A DNA stretch of 56,897 nucleotides from an uncultured Clostridium sp. (GTDB taxonomy: Bacteria; Bacillota; Clostridia; Lachnospirales; Lachnospiraceae), in the NCBI GenBank assembly GCA_946498245.1, contig CAMMNN010000002.1:1-56897 (forward strand), written 5' to 3'. The number at the start of each line of letters is the position of its first letter. Position 1 is the first letter of the stretch. Shown piece after piece: positions 1 through 7,367 of this stretch. Below the pieces are notes generated by a model, which was not told the DNA's origin, did no database searches, and saw only the letters and a program-made list of their open reading frames with translations. The translations under genes were made by a program, and so were the position numbers.

Positions 1-96
1 GCCGAGTGCGCCGCTGCGCATGATGGCTTACCTCAGTTTTCCGCCGCCGAGTAGGCGGCATATGTTCAGGGATACCGAGTGCGCCGCTGCGCATAT
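1..96. repeat. Intergenic short direct repeat pair
   Basis: An identical 20-base GC-rich unit (CCGAGTGCGCCGCTGCGCAT) occurs at 2-21 and again at 75-94. Between the copies lies a small hairpin (GCCGCC at 43-48 with GGCGGC at 54-59). No reading frame with a credible start is seen. It lies downstream of the pnp terminator and looks like a dispersed intergenic repeat of this genome. Confidence 0.6.
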
Positions 97-143
97 TCGA
101 AAATTAATTAAGGCCGCTGCCCAGCTTCGGACAGCGGCCTTTT
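97..143 (-). terminator. Rho-independent terminator of pnp
   Basis: A 9-bp perfect stem (AGGCCGCTG at 111-119 with CAGCGGCCT at 132-140) sits just past the pnp stop codon. On the minus strand it is followed by an A/T-rich tract (TTAATTAATTTT), which fits an intrinsic terminator ending the rpsO-pnp transcript. Confidence 0.8.
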
Positions 144-150
144 AAGGGAT

Positions 151-2274
151 TTACTCTGCGTCTTCTGTTTTCGGTTCTTCTTTTTTCGCTAAATCGCTGG
201 GCCGCATACTCAGGTTGATTCTTCCCATCTTATCTACTTCGATTACCTTTACTGTAACCTCGTCGCCGATGTTGACAACATCTTCCACCTTGCCGACTCT
301 GCGGTCTGACAGCTTGGAGATATGGATCATACCGTCCTTATTGGGAGCCAGTTCCACAAAAGCGCCGAAATTCATAATGCGGGCAACCTTTCCGGTGAAA
401 ATCATACCTGGCTGGATTTCCGTAACAATGCTCTCAATAATAGCAACTGCCTTATCAATCATAGCTTCGTCCGTGCCGCATACGTTTACTGCGCCGCTGT
501 CGTCAATATCAATTTTAACACCGGTTTCTTCGATAATCTTATTAATCACTTTCCCCTGCTTGCCGACTACATCGCCAATCTTCTGAGGATCAATGGTAAT
601 CTGCTTAATCTTGGGGGCGTACTTGCTGAGGGACTTTCTGGGCTCGGAAATTACCGGAGCCATGATTTCGTCCATAATATACAGCCGCGCTTCCCGGCAG
701 CGGGCAATGGCTTCCTCGATAATGGGACGGGTCAGTCCGTGGATCTTAATATCCATCTGGATTGCCGTAATTCCCTTATGGGTACCGCCTACTTTAAAGT
801 CCATATCGCCGAAGAAGTCTTCCAGGCCCTGAATATCTGTTAAAACAATATAATCGTCATCAGTTTCTCCCGTTACCAGACCGCAGGAAATTCCTGCTAC
901 CATGGTTTTAATGGGAACACCTGCCGCCATCAAAGACAGGGTGGAGGCGCAGATACTGGCCTGAGATGTGGAACCGTTGGATTCCATTGTCTCTGATACG
1001 GTACGGATAGCGTAGGGGAACTCCTCTTCGCTGGGAAGTACCGGAACCAACGCTCTCTCTGCCAACGCTCCATGGCCGATTTCACGGCGTCCCGGACCTC
1101 TGGAGGGCTTGGTTTCACCTACGGAATAGGACGGGAAATTGTAATGGTGCATATAGCGCTTGCTGGTTTCATTTTCATCTAAACCGTCTAATCTCTGAGC
1201 TTCCGACAGAGGAGCCAGGGTGCAGGCATTTAAGATCTGAGTCTGGCCTCTGGTAAACATACCGGAGCCATGTACTCTCGGCAGAAGATCGATTTCTGCA
1301 GCCAGAGGACGGATTTCTTTAATTCCACGTCCGTCAGGACGCTTGTGATCCTTCAAAATCATCTTGCGGACTGTCTTTTTCTCATACTGGTAAATGGCCT
1401 CTCCCAGTATTGCCAGCCACTCTTCGTTCTCAGCAAAAGCCTCTTCCAGACGCTCTGTAATGGCCCGGATATTCTCCTCTCTCTTCTGCTTCTCATCAGT
1501 AAATACGGCTTCCTCCATCTCTTCCGGGGGAACCAGCTCCCGGATAGCGGCAAACAGTTCTTCCGGAACCGCACAGCTTTCATAGGAATGTTTGGGCTTT
1601 CCGCATTCCGCTACAATGGTATCAATAAAGGCAATTACCTGCTGATTGATCTCATGGGCTTTAAAAATAGCGTCAATCATGGTCTGCTCCGGCACTTCCT
1701 TTGCTCCGGCCTCGATCATAATAACCTTTTCACGGGTGGAAGCCACCGTCAATGCCATTTCCGAAACTTTTTTCTGATCAGAAGTGGGATTTACAATAAA
1801 TTCTCCGTCAATAAGGCCAATCTGAGTCATAGCGCAGGGGCCGTCAAAGGGAATGTCTGAAATGCTGGCCGCAATTGCAGAACCCAGCATAGCGGTTAAT
1901 TCCGGGCTGCAGTCCGGATCCACAGACATTACCAGGTTATTTAAGGTCACATCATTGCGGTAATCCTTAGGGAACAGCGGACGCATAGGACGGTCGATAA
2001 CGCGGGAAGTCAGAATGGCGTTTTCAGAAGCCTTCCCCTCTCTCTTATTAAATCCGCCGGGGATCTTGCCTACGGCGTACAGCTTCTCCTCATATTCTAC
2101 GCTCAGAGGGAAGAAGTCAATTCCGTCTCTGGGCTTATCAGAAGCCGTGGCTGTGGAAAGAACCACAGTATCTCCATAGTGCATAAACGCGGCGCCATTG
2201 GCCTGGGCTGCTACTCTGCCTACGTCTACCGTCAGGGTACGGCCGCCCAGCTCCATACTAAAACTCTTGTACAT
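151..2274 (-). CDS. pnp: Polyribonucleotide nucleotidyltransferase (PNPase)
   Basis: PNPase degrades RNA 3' to 5' phosphorolytically and takes part in mRNA turnover in the cytoplasm. The 707-residue product has the expected order: two RNase PH-like domains (with motifs such as GRREIGHGALAERAL), then a KH domain near residue 560 (IGDVVGKQGKVI) and a C-terminal S1 domain (GMIFTGKVARIMNFGAFVEL). The length matches the family. The ATG at 2274 is chosen because an AAAAGGAGAA ribosome-binding site lies directly upstream. The open frame continues upstream to 2421, but that part falls in a long leader hairpin and is not PNPase-like. The gene follows rpsO, the classical rpsO-pnp arrangement. Confidence 0.97.
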   Translation of the reverse strand: MYKSFSMELGGRTLTVDVGRVAAQANGAAFMHYGDTVVLSTATASDKPRDGIDFFPLSVEYEEKLYAVGKIPGGFNKREGKASENAILTSRVIDRPMRPLFPKDYRNDVTLNNLVMSVDPDCSPELTAMLGSAIAASISDIPFDGPCAMTQIGLIDGEFIVNPTSDQKKVSEMALTVASTREKVIMIEAGAKEVPEQTMIDAIFKAHEINQQVIAFIDTIVAECGKPKHSYESCAVPEELFAAIRELVPPEEMEEAVFTDEKQKREENIRAITERLEEAFAENEEWLAILGEAIYQYEKKTVRKMILKDHKRPDGRGIKEIRPLAAEIDLLPRVHGSGMFTRGQTQILNACTLAPLSEAQRLDGLDENETSKRYMHHYNFPSYSVGETKPSRGPGRREIGHGALAERALVPVLPSEEEFPYAIRTVSETMESNGSTSQASICASTLSLMAAGVPIKTMVAGISCGLVTGETDDDYIVLTDIQGLEDFFGDMDFKVGGTHKGITAIQMDIKIHGLTRPIIEEAIARCREARLYIMDEIMAPVISEPRKSLSKYAPKIKQITIDPQKIGDVVGKQGKVINKIIEETGVKIDIDDSGAVNVCGTDEAMIDKAVAIIESIVTEIQPGMIFTGKVARIMNFGAFVELAPNKDGMIHISKLSDRRVGKVEDVVNIGDEVTVKVIEVDKMGRINLSMRPSDLAKKEEPKTEDAE

Positions 2275-2331
2275 AATAGTTTCTCCTTTTCCTTCTTGCT
2301 TTTCCGATTTGCATATCATGTTATTTTCCTG

Positions 2332-2409
2332 CGGCAGAAGACCCGAAACTACTGACCTGTACACGGCCTCCATGTATACGTCAGTGGTCCCGGTGAATCT
2401 CTTCTGCCG
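2332..2409 (-). promoter_or_regulatory. Long hairpin in the pnp leader
   Basis: The RNA between rpsO and pnp folds into an extended stem-loop. The outer 10 bp are perfect (CGGCAGAAGA at 2332-2341 with TCTTCTGCCG at 2400-2409). Inner pairs are ACTGAC at 2351-2356 with GTCAGT at 2380-2385, followed by GTACAC with GTATAC (one G-U pair in the RNA). In E. coli a similar pnp leader hairpin is cut by RNase III and lets PNPase repress itself. That role here is inference from position and shape. Confidence 0.6.
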
Positions 2410-2459
2410 GTGTCTTTGCACTCCATAACCAGGTACAAAGAATCTTACACTACAAGTAT

Positions 2460-2482
2460 AGGGCGGAGATAAATCTCCACCC
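2460..2482 (-). terminator. Hairpin downstream of rpsO
   Basis: A 10- to 11-bp hairpin (AGGGCGGAGAT with ATCTCCACCCT, two-base loop) lies just after the rpsO stop codon. On the minus strand the tract behind it is not U-rich, so it may be a weak terminator, an attenuator or an mRNA-stabilising 3' end between rpsO and pnp. Confidence 0.45.
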
Positions 2483-2496
2483 TACCAGCGATGAAA

Positions 2497-2763
2497 TTAC
2501 TTTCTGATGCCCAGCTTTTCAATCAAAGCACGGTAGCCTTCCAGATTGGTTTTCTTTAAGTAATCCAGCAGACCGCGTCTCTGACCAACCATCATCAGCA
2601 GACCGCGTCTGGAATGGTGATCCTTGGGATTGTTCTTTAAATGCTCGGTCAGCTCTGTGATCCTTGCAGTTAAAATAGCAATCTGAACTTCAGGAGAACC
2701 GGTGTCTCCGGGCTTTCTGCCGTATTCTGCGATAATGGCTGCTTTCTTTTCCTTGGAAATCAT
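2497..2763 (-). CDS. rpsO: 30S ribosomal protein S15
   Basis: S15 binds 16S rRNA helices 20-22 early in assembly of the 30S platform. The 88-residue product is full length and carries the family signature from residue 16 on ([19 protein letters not shown]) and the HHSRRGLL segment. The start has a strong ribosome-binding site (AAGGAGGATTTT before ATG). It lies upstream of pnp on the same strand and has its own promoter and structured leader, which suggests autogenous control as in other bacteria. Confidence 0.97.
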   Translation of the reverse strand: MISKEKKAAIIAEYGRKPGDTGSPEVQIAILTARITELTEHLKNNPKDHHSRRGLLMMVGQRRGLLDYLKKTNLEGYRALIEKLGIRK

Positions 2764-2796
2764 AGTAAAATCCTCCTTAAATTTCTAAAACTTACC

Positions 2797-2849
2797 GTAA
2801 ACTAAGTCCAGGGTTGGAGTTATCCCGCAGGCCGAGTTCCGGCGTTTAC
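2797..2849 (-). promoter_or_regulatory. Structured rpsO leader (probable S15-binding RNA)
   Basis: The rpsO 5' UTR contains complementary segments that close a multi-stem structure. On the plus strand GTTTAC at 2844-2849 pairs with GTAAAC at 2797-2802, enclosing a GC-rich stretch that includes a GGG/CCC hairpin. Ribosomal-protein leaders of this kind let S15 repress its own translation in several phyla. The assignment rests on position and pairing only. Confidence 0.5.
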
Positions 2850-2861
2850 ATATACTAGCCA

Positions 2862-2890
2862 ATCATATCACAAGAGCAGGCCGTTGTCAA
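2862..2890 (-). promoter_or_regulatory. Sigma-A promoter of rpsO-pnp
   Basis: On the minus strand TTGACA (2885-2890), a 17-base spacer and TATGAT (2862-2867) form a near-consensus vegetative promoter that starts the rpsO leader. Confidence 0.8.
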
Positions 2891-2921
2891 TTTTTATTTC
2901 CCGCTTAATTTATGATGCTGT

Positions 2922-3443
2922 TCATGATTTTCCTTTCAATATTTTTATTTTCTCCGCATCATTACGGATTTCTGCGTACACCCCTTTGGCCGATTGATTC
3001 CAGAATTTTTGTATCTCAAATTTATGTTTCAATAATTTTTTATGAAACGTACTGTCCTTTATCATATCAGATTTAAAATCGCTGTTGGATTTGCTTCCGG
3101 TCAATTCCCGAATCTGCCGAATATTGCAGCTACGCTTTAGCTCGTCCTCCAGATTCTCTACCTGTGTAACGCAGATTACGTCTTTAACCACCGGCTCTCC
3201 TTTTAAAAAATCTATATTTCTCTTCAAAATCTCAGCATTTCCGGCATCTGTGTCAAATACTAATATTACTACAGTCCCCATTTTCAATGACATTAATCTT
3301 AATTTTGTCATTTTCTGCATCGTAACATTAAATTTTTGTATTTTTCCGGGTACTATCACCTGCAAATCCGTTTTCAAAACTTTAATGATTTTTTCTTCGT
3401 CCTCACCTTCGACAAAATAATGGTATATTCCCGCCTTCCCCAT
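2922..3443 (-). CDS. Small TOPRIM-like protein, partner of the upstream ATPase
   Basis: This 173-residue protein is not a recognised housekeeping gene. Visible motifs suggest a TOPRIM-type metal site: a glutamate in YHYFVEGEDEE (residues 8-17), the DTD triplet in VVILVFDTDAGN (about residues 58-69), and a QVENLEDEL segment near residue 94 that resembles the conserved NxE patch of DUF4435/RloB-like proteins. It starts 18 bases after the stop of an AAA/ABC-type ATPase and has an AGGGAG ribosome-binding site, so the two are co-transcribed. ATPase plus TOPRIM pairs occur in anti-phage systems (PARIS AriA/AriB, OLD, Gabija); nuclease or toxin-like activity is inference. The DNA is clearly richer in A+T than its neighbours, which suggests horizontal transfer. 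Confidence 0.6.
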   Translation of the reverse strand: MGKAGIYHYFVEGEDEEKIIKVLKTDLQVIVPGKIQKFNVTMQKMTKLRLMSLKMGTVVILVFDTDAGNAEILKRNIDFLKGEPVVKDVICVTQVENLEDELKRSCNIRQIRELTGSKSNSDFKSDMIKDSTFHKKLLKHKFEIQKFWNQSAKGVYAEIRNDAEKIKILKGKS

Positions 3444-3461
3444 AGGCTTCTCCCTCTTTCG

Positions 3462-4583
3462 TTACAGTAAATTCGCTATTTCATAAATCCGATCTACACT
3501 AGGCGCTGCTGAAAATAAATCGTTATCAACTGCATTTCTCAAAGAATCCGTACTTCTCTTTAGATATTGAGAAGCACTGATACATTTAATCGGTTCCAGT
3601 GCGTCTTTCACATCTTTTTTCAGAAACACAAAAGAGTGCTTCGGCAGGCTCAAATCCAAAATATCTGTGTTATGAGTTGTAAAAAACAATTGATCATTGC
3701 TCTTCAAACTCTGAACCATAACCGCCAGAAAAGCTTTTTCAATGTCGCTGTGGATATAAGAAAATTTCTCATCACAATAGTAAAACCCATAATCACCGTT
3801 TATGATGGACGCCAGAACTCCGGCGATCCCAATCCCCGCTTTCGTTCCGCTGGACAGTATGTTCGTATCAATCACTTTTCCGTCCTGCATAATAACAGAT
3901 TGATGATCCATATGTATGATAAATGCGTCTTCTACATTATGAATTTTCTCTACTTTTCTGATTGACGGATCCAGAGCAATCAAAGTATTTTCCAAAATAC
4001 TGAGATATTGAGGACAATTTTTAGAAGTATGGATTTTATAATTTATTTGTGAATCCGATGGGTATTCAAAAAACCATGACAGTCCCTCTATCATTTCTAA
4101 TTCTTCTATATAAGATTCTTTGGGTTTCCTTTCCGTTTCATTCAAGCGTTTGCAGCAGCTTTCATAGCTGTCTCTTTTGGTTATCTCTGTTTTTTTTACA
4201 CGTACTTCAATGTCAGAACTGCTGTACTTTTCTCCGGTTTTCGGAGCTATCTTCGTATCAATCCGGTACAGAACACATTCATCCGTAATAAAGTCCATAG
4301 AAAAAGAAGCCTCCCGGCTATGATCCAAAATCCCTTCTGTCAACTTTTCAAACAGCTTTTTATCCATAAAATTAAAAATCGCCATCAGCATTCGCCCGAA
4401 AGATGTTTTTCCCGTCGCATTGGCTCCCATTAAAATATTTACTTTCTTATATCTGAAGTTAGGACGTTCTTCTAAATATTCGTTTTCAATATAAGAATCA
4501 ATAATTTTTTTAGGATAGGACATATTCATATGAAAGTTTTTAAATGCGAAAAAATTGTTTATTTTTATATCCATAACTATCAT
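3462..4583 (-). CDS. AAA/ABC-type ATPase (AAA_15/OLD-like)
   Basis: The 373-residue protein is an SMC/ABC-like ATPase. It has a Walker A near residues 53-60 (GANATGKT), an ABC-signature-like SSGTKAGIGIAG at about residues 260-271, a Walker B-like GFYYCDEKF and a switch histidine in FFTTHNTDILDL. A DUF-like insert separates the two halves, as in AAA_15/RloA/AriA proteins. The ATG at 4583 is chosen because GGAGG lies 8 bases upstream. An in-frame GTG at 4619 also has an AAGGAG, but that would sit at the very 5' end of the mRNA from the predicted promoter. The gene is first in a two-gene operon with the TOPRIM-like gene. A role as sensor/ATPase of a defence system is inferred from family and partner, and base composition suggests acquisition. 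Confidence 0.7.
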   Translation of the reverse strand: MIVMDIKINNFFAFKNFHMNMSYPKKIIDSYIENEYLEERPNFRYKKVNILMGANATGKTSFGRMLMAIFNFMDKKLFEKLTEGILDHSREASFSMDFITDECVLYRIDTKIAPKTGEKYSSSDIEVRVKKTEITKRDSYESCCKRLNETERKPKESYIEELEMIEGLSWFFEYPSDSQINYKIHTSKNCPQYLSILENTLIALDPSIRKVEKIHNVEDAFIIHMDHQSVIMQDGKVIDTNILSSGTKAGIGIAGVLASIINGDYGFYYCDEKFSYIHSDIEKAFLAVMVQSLKSNDQLFFTTHNTDILDLSLPKHSFVFLKKDVKDALEPIKCISASQYLKRSTDSLRNAVDNDLFSAAPSVDRIYEIANLL

Positions 4584-4635
4584 CTTTCGTTCCTCCATGA
4601 CGTTATTTGCGTAAAACACGAAGTAATCTCCTTTT

Positions 4636-4664
4636 ATTATAATATAGTGGACGCCAAAGTTCAA
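4636..4664 (-). promoter_or_regulatory. Promoter of the ATPase-TOPRIM operon
   Basis: On the minus strand TTGAAC (4659-4664) is followed after 17 bases by TATAAT (4636-4641), a strong vegetative promoter about 50 bases before the ATPase start. Confidence 0.75.
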
Positions 4665-4804
4665 ACGAAATTTGCCCCTATTATATGTTTATGATTGTAA
4701 AATCCCCCTGAGAACCCAATGGATTTTGAGATTTGCATCAGTACCTTGACTCCTTCCACACGTTTATGCAATAATAAAATCCCACTTTAGATCTGCATAA
4801 AACG

Positions 4805-5243
4805 TTGGCAGTTCATATTGATTATATTAAAATCTATGTGGAGCGGGAAAAGCATTGTGGTGATTTTTGGCTTACAGGTTCTCAAACCTTTCGAATGATG
4901 AAACACGTTACAAAGGCCCTGGCCGGCCGTGCCGGCATTGTTCAAATGTCTGGCCTGAGTAATGATGAGATCAGGGGAGTGCATTTTTCTCCTTTTCAGA
5001 TTGATATTTCGTCCTTTATGCAGCGAATGGAGCAGCGCCGCTACTCTGGAGGCCGGCGCTATCATCGGAGAGCTTTTTGAAATATGGGTTGTCTCAGAAA
5101 TCTATAAAAGTTATTTAAATGCGGGACAAAAACCGCCAAAGAAGAGTTCCGCCCCTAAGAACGCCATTAAAAACTTTTCTGTACTTTCTCCTATCGAACA
5201 GGAGCCCAGTGCGGAAGGTGTTTTTTTCCGGTACCGCTCATAG
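4805..5243 (+). pseudogene. Decayed AAA_14/DUF4143 ATPase
   Basis: Fragments of a COG1373-type ATPase are visible on the plus strand in two frames. The first frame carries DYIKIYVEREK, then FWLTGSQTFRMMK and a LAGRAGIVQMSGLS segment, typical of the region after Walker B in this family. The second frame, from about 5045, carries GELFEIWVVSEIYKSYLNAGQ and NAIKNFSVLSPI from the DUF4143 C-terminal half. The Walker A half is missing, there is a frameshift near 5040, and about 25-30 codons usually found between the AGQKPP and KKSSAPK segments are absent. The gene is therefore dead. It lies next to the ATPase-TOPRIM pair, suggesting a patch of acquired DNA. Confidence 0.7.
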
Positions 5244-5257
5244 GCCTCCTCAGATCG

Positions 5258-5302
5258 AAAAGCCGGAAAGACAAAGGCAGTTCCTCCGTCTTCCCGGCTT
5301 TT
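5258..5302. terminator. Bidirectional terminator at the end of the sugar operon
   Basis: A 15-bp stem (5258-5272 with 5288-5302, one G-U pair) carries AAAA on one flank and TTTT on the other, so it can end transcription in both directions. On the minus strand it closes the long sulfatase/ABC operon. Confidence 0.8.
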
Positions 5303-5363
5303 CCGGCTTATTTTATGCAGGACTTTTTCAGCCCTTTTTATTTAATACTTTTATTTAATACTC

Positions 5364-6413
5364 TTATTTAATTACAATAGCCTGTGACAAGTGCCTGGGC
5401 GTATCGGCGTTTAAGTTTTTCTTTTCTGCAATATAGTATCCCATTAACTGCCCGATAAATCCAATGATGGCCGCATTCTGCAGGCTGTCGTATCCATAAG
5501 GCATATCCATGGTGTAGTCTGCGTCTGCAAAGTCTTTGGAAGCCGTATTTCCGATGGCCAGAATGGTGGCCCCGTAGCTCTTCATCTGGGTCATCAGCTT
5601 GGCGTCCCCGTCTACAGTTGCTTCGTTCCCCAAAAGGATAATCATAGTTTTGTCGTCCACCAGGCTCATGGGACCGTGGCGGTATTCCAGGCTGTAGTAG
5701 CCTTCAGAGTTGCTGAGGCTCATTTCTTTCATCTTATTCATACATTCGTTGGCAATTCCGTAATTAATGCCCTGGCCTAAGGTGATGTAAAGGTTCAACT
5801 CCGGATGCTCCTCTACGATTTTCTTTGCCATAGCGTCAGTGGCCTTTAAAAACTCCTCTGACTGGGCCGCGTAGTCCTTCATGGCCTCAATCTTTTCCTT
5901 CTGGCCGCCTGCGTAGAATGCCAGAATCACAGACAGATAAATCATGCTGGTAAAGGAACGGGTCATAATGACGCTGTCCTCCGGGGTTTCCGGGGAAAGA
6001 ATCATGTAATCGTTGTACTTTGCGCTGTCGGGATCACAGGTAATGGCCAGACTCTTTACTCCGGGATAGCTTCTTACCTTGTCAATTGCCATTCTTACTT
6101 CTGTTGTGTAGCTCTTTCTGGTGATGGGAAGCACTAACACTTTCTTTCCTTTTCCCACGTAGGTTTCCGGAAAGTAATACAGCTCGGAGCAGCACATTCC
6201 CTTCGCCGGGATTTTCGTACAGGTTGCGAAAGCATGGGCGGCGGACTGCGCCAGATACAGAGAGGTTCCGCAGCCTGTAAAAATCAATTCGTCGTATTCT
6301 TCTTTAAAAACCTCGTCCAAAACCTTGTAAATGTCTTCCAGCGTATCATTTACCGCCTGGAATGAGGCGGGCTGTCCGTATATTTCTTTATATGTAAGTT
6401 CGCTGTTTTTCAT
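5364..6413 (-). CDS. SIS-domain sugar-phosphate isomerase/deaminase
   Basis: The 349-residue protein has two SIS folds. The first begins near residue 43 with LIFTGCGTSLYLAQSAAHA; the second contains NSEGYYSLEYRHGPMSLVDD, the pattern seen in GlmS isomerase halves, AgaS and FrlB. Such enzymes isomerise, deaminate or deglycate amino-sugar or fructosamine phosphates in the cytoplasm. It is the last gene of the sulfatase/ABC/aldolase operon, which fits conversion of an imported amino sugar or derivative before aldol cleavage. The exact substrate cannot be read from sequence. The start has an AAAGGA ribosome-binding site. Confidence 0.8.
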   Translation of the reverse strand: MKNSELTYKEIYGQPASFQAVNDTLEDIYKVLDEVFKEEYDELIFTGCGTSLYLAQSAAHAFATCTKIPAKGMCCSELYYFPETYVGKGKKVLVLPITRKSYTTEVRMAIDKVRSYPGVKSLAITCDPDSAKYNDYMILSPETPEDSVIMTRSFTSMIYLSVILAFYAGGQKEKIEAMKDYAAQSEEFLKATDAMAKKIVEEHPELNLYITLGQGINYGIANECMNKMKEMSLSNSEGYYSLEYRHGPMSLVDDKTMIILLGNEATVDGDAKLMTQMKSYGATILAIGNTASKDFADADYTMDMPYGYDSLQNAAIIGFIGQLMGYYIAEKKNLNADTPRHLSQAIVIK

Positions 6414-6498
6414 TGCCTTATCCTTTCTTTATCTCAATATTTCTATTTTACGGGCTTTCATACCTGACCGTAAGCAATCTTGCATTTCTATCTATTCC

Positions 6499-7356
6499 TT
6501 ACTTTACGGTCCCCTCTGATCCTGCCAGACGGATAATTTTTTTCACATCTTCCTGAAGCTTCTCATTGGCAAACTGGGACAGCTTCCAGGAATGGCCCTG
6601 ATGGTTCATCGTCTTTAGGCCTTCCTCATAGTGTTCTACATATTTATACCGAATCTCTGTTCCAAAATTGATCTTTGCTACGCCCAGCTTAATGGCTTCC
6701 TTGATGATTTCTTCCTTCATGCCCGTGCAGCCGTGGAGAACCAGAGGAATGTCGGTAAACTTCCGCACAGCTTCCAGGACTTCCAGATGAATGTCCGGCT
6801 CTCCCTTGTAATATCCATGGGCGTTTCCGATGCCGATGGCCAGAGAATCCGGCTGGCATAAATCCAGGAACCGGCGAACCTCTTCCGGATCTACTATATT
6901 TTTATTTTCCATGACAGCGCCCATATTGTCCAGACGCAGAAGCTCTCCGATTTCAGCCTCTACCGGCACACCGAAGCACTTTGCCACCTTCAGTACCTCA
7001 TTGGTCATAGCGGCGTTCTCTTCAATGGGTTTGGTGGAGCCGTCAATCATCAGGGAGGTAAATCCCAGTTTCAGGGCTTCCATGCAGATGTCAAATCCAT
7101 CACCGTGATCCAGATGGATGGCAACGGGAACCGAAACCTTATCGGCGCACCATTTGCAGACATTTACAAACCAGTCATGGCCGGAATAAGCCCCCGTGCT
7201 GACGTAATGAGCCAATATAATAGGGGATCTCAGATCATCCGCCGCCTTGCAGATGGCCCAGATAATATCGTAATTTCCGCCCTGGGTATTAATGGCCGGA
7301 ACGGCGTAACCATTTTTCGAGGCTTCTAAGAGCATCTCTCTGCTTGTTGTTAACAT
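6499..7356 (-). CDS. Class II (zinc) sugar-bisphosphate aldolase
   Basis: This 285-residue protein belongs to the fructose/tagatose-1,6-bisphosphate aldolase family (Fba, GatY, KbaY). Zinc and catalytic motifs are present: HLDHGDG at about residues 81-87, LVLHGCTG near residue 207 and GVAKINFGTEIR shortly after. The family cleaves a ketose bisphosphate into dihydroxyacetone phosphate and an aldehyde. Position after two ABC permeases and before a SIS enzyme indicates a catabolic rather than glycolytic role, possibly on tagatose bisphosphate or a related sugar. The start has an AAGGAGG site 7 bases upstream. Confidence 0.88.
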   Translation of the reverse strand: MLTTSREMLLEASKNGYAVPAINTQGGNYDIIWAICKAADDLRSPIILAHYVSTGAYSGHDWFVNVCKWCADKVSVPVAIHLDHGDGFDICMEALKLGFTSLMIDGSTKPIEENAAMTNEVLKVAKCFGVPVEAEIGELLRLDNMGAVMENKNIVDPEEVRRFLDLCQPDSLAIGIGNAHGYYKGEPDIHLEVLEAVRKFTDIPLVLHGCTGMKEEIIKEAIKLGVAKINFGTEIRYKYVEHYEEGLKTMNHQGHSWKLSQFANEKLQEDVKKIIRLAGSEGTVK

Positions 7357-7367
7357 AACTTTCCTCC

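Noticed and set aside
2275..2421. N-terminal extension of PNPase to 756 residues
   Set aside because: The extension runs through a long leader hairpin, is unlike PNPase, and the ATG at 2274 has a good ribosome-binding site and gives the normal length.
4787..5065. Minus-strand frame of 92 codons in the ATPase remnant
   Set aside because: The plus strand holds clear AAA_14/DUF4143 fragments, so the minus frame is antisense noise.
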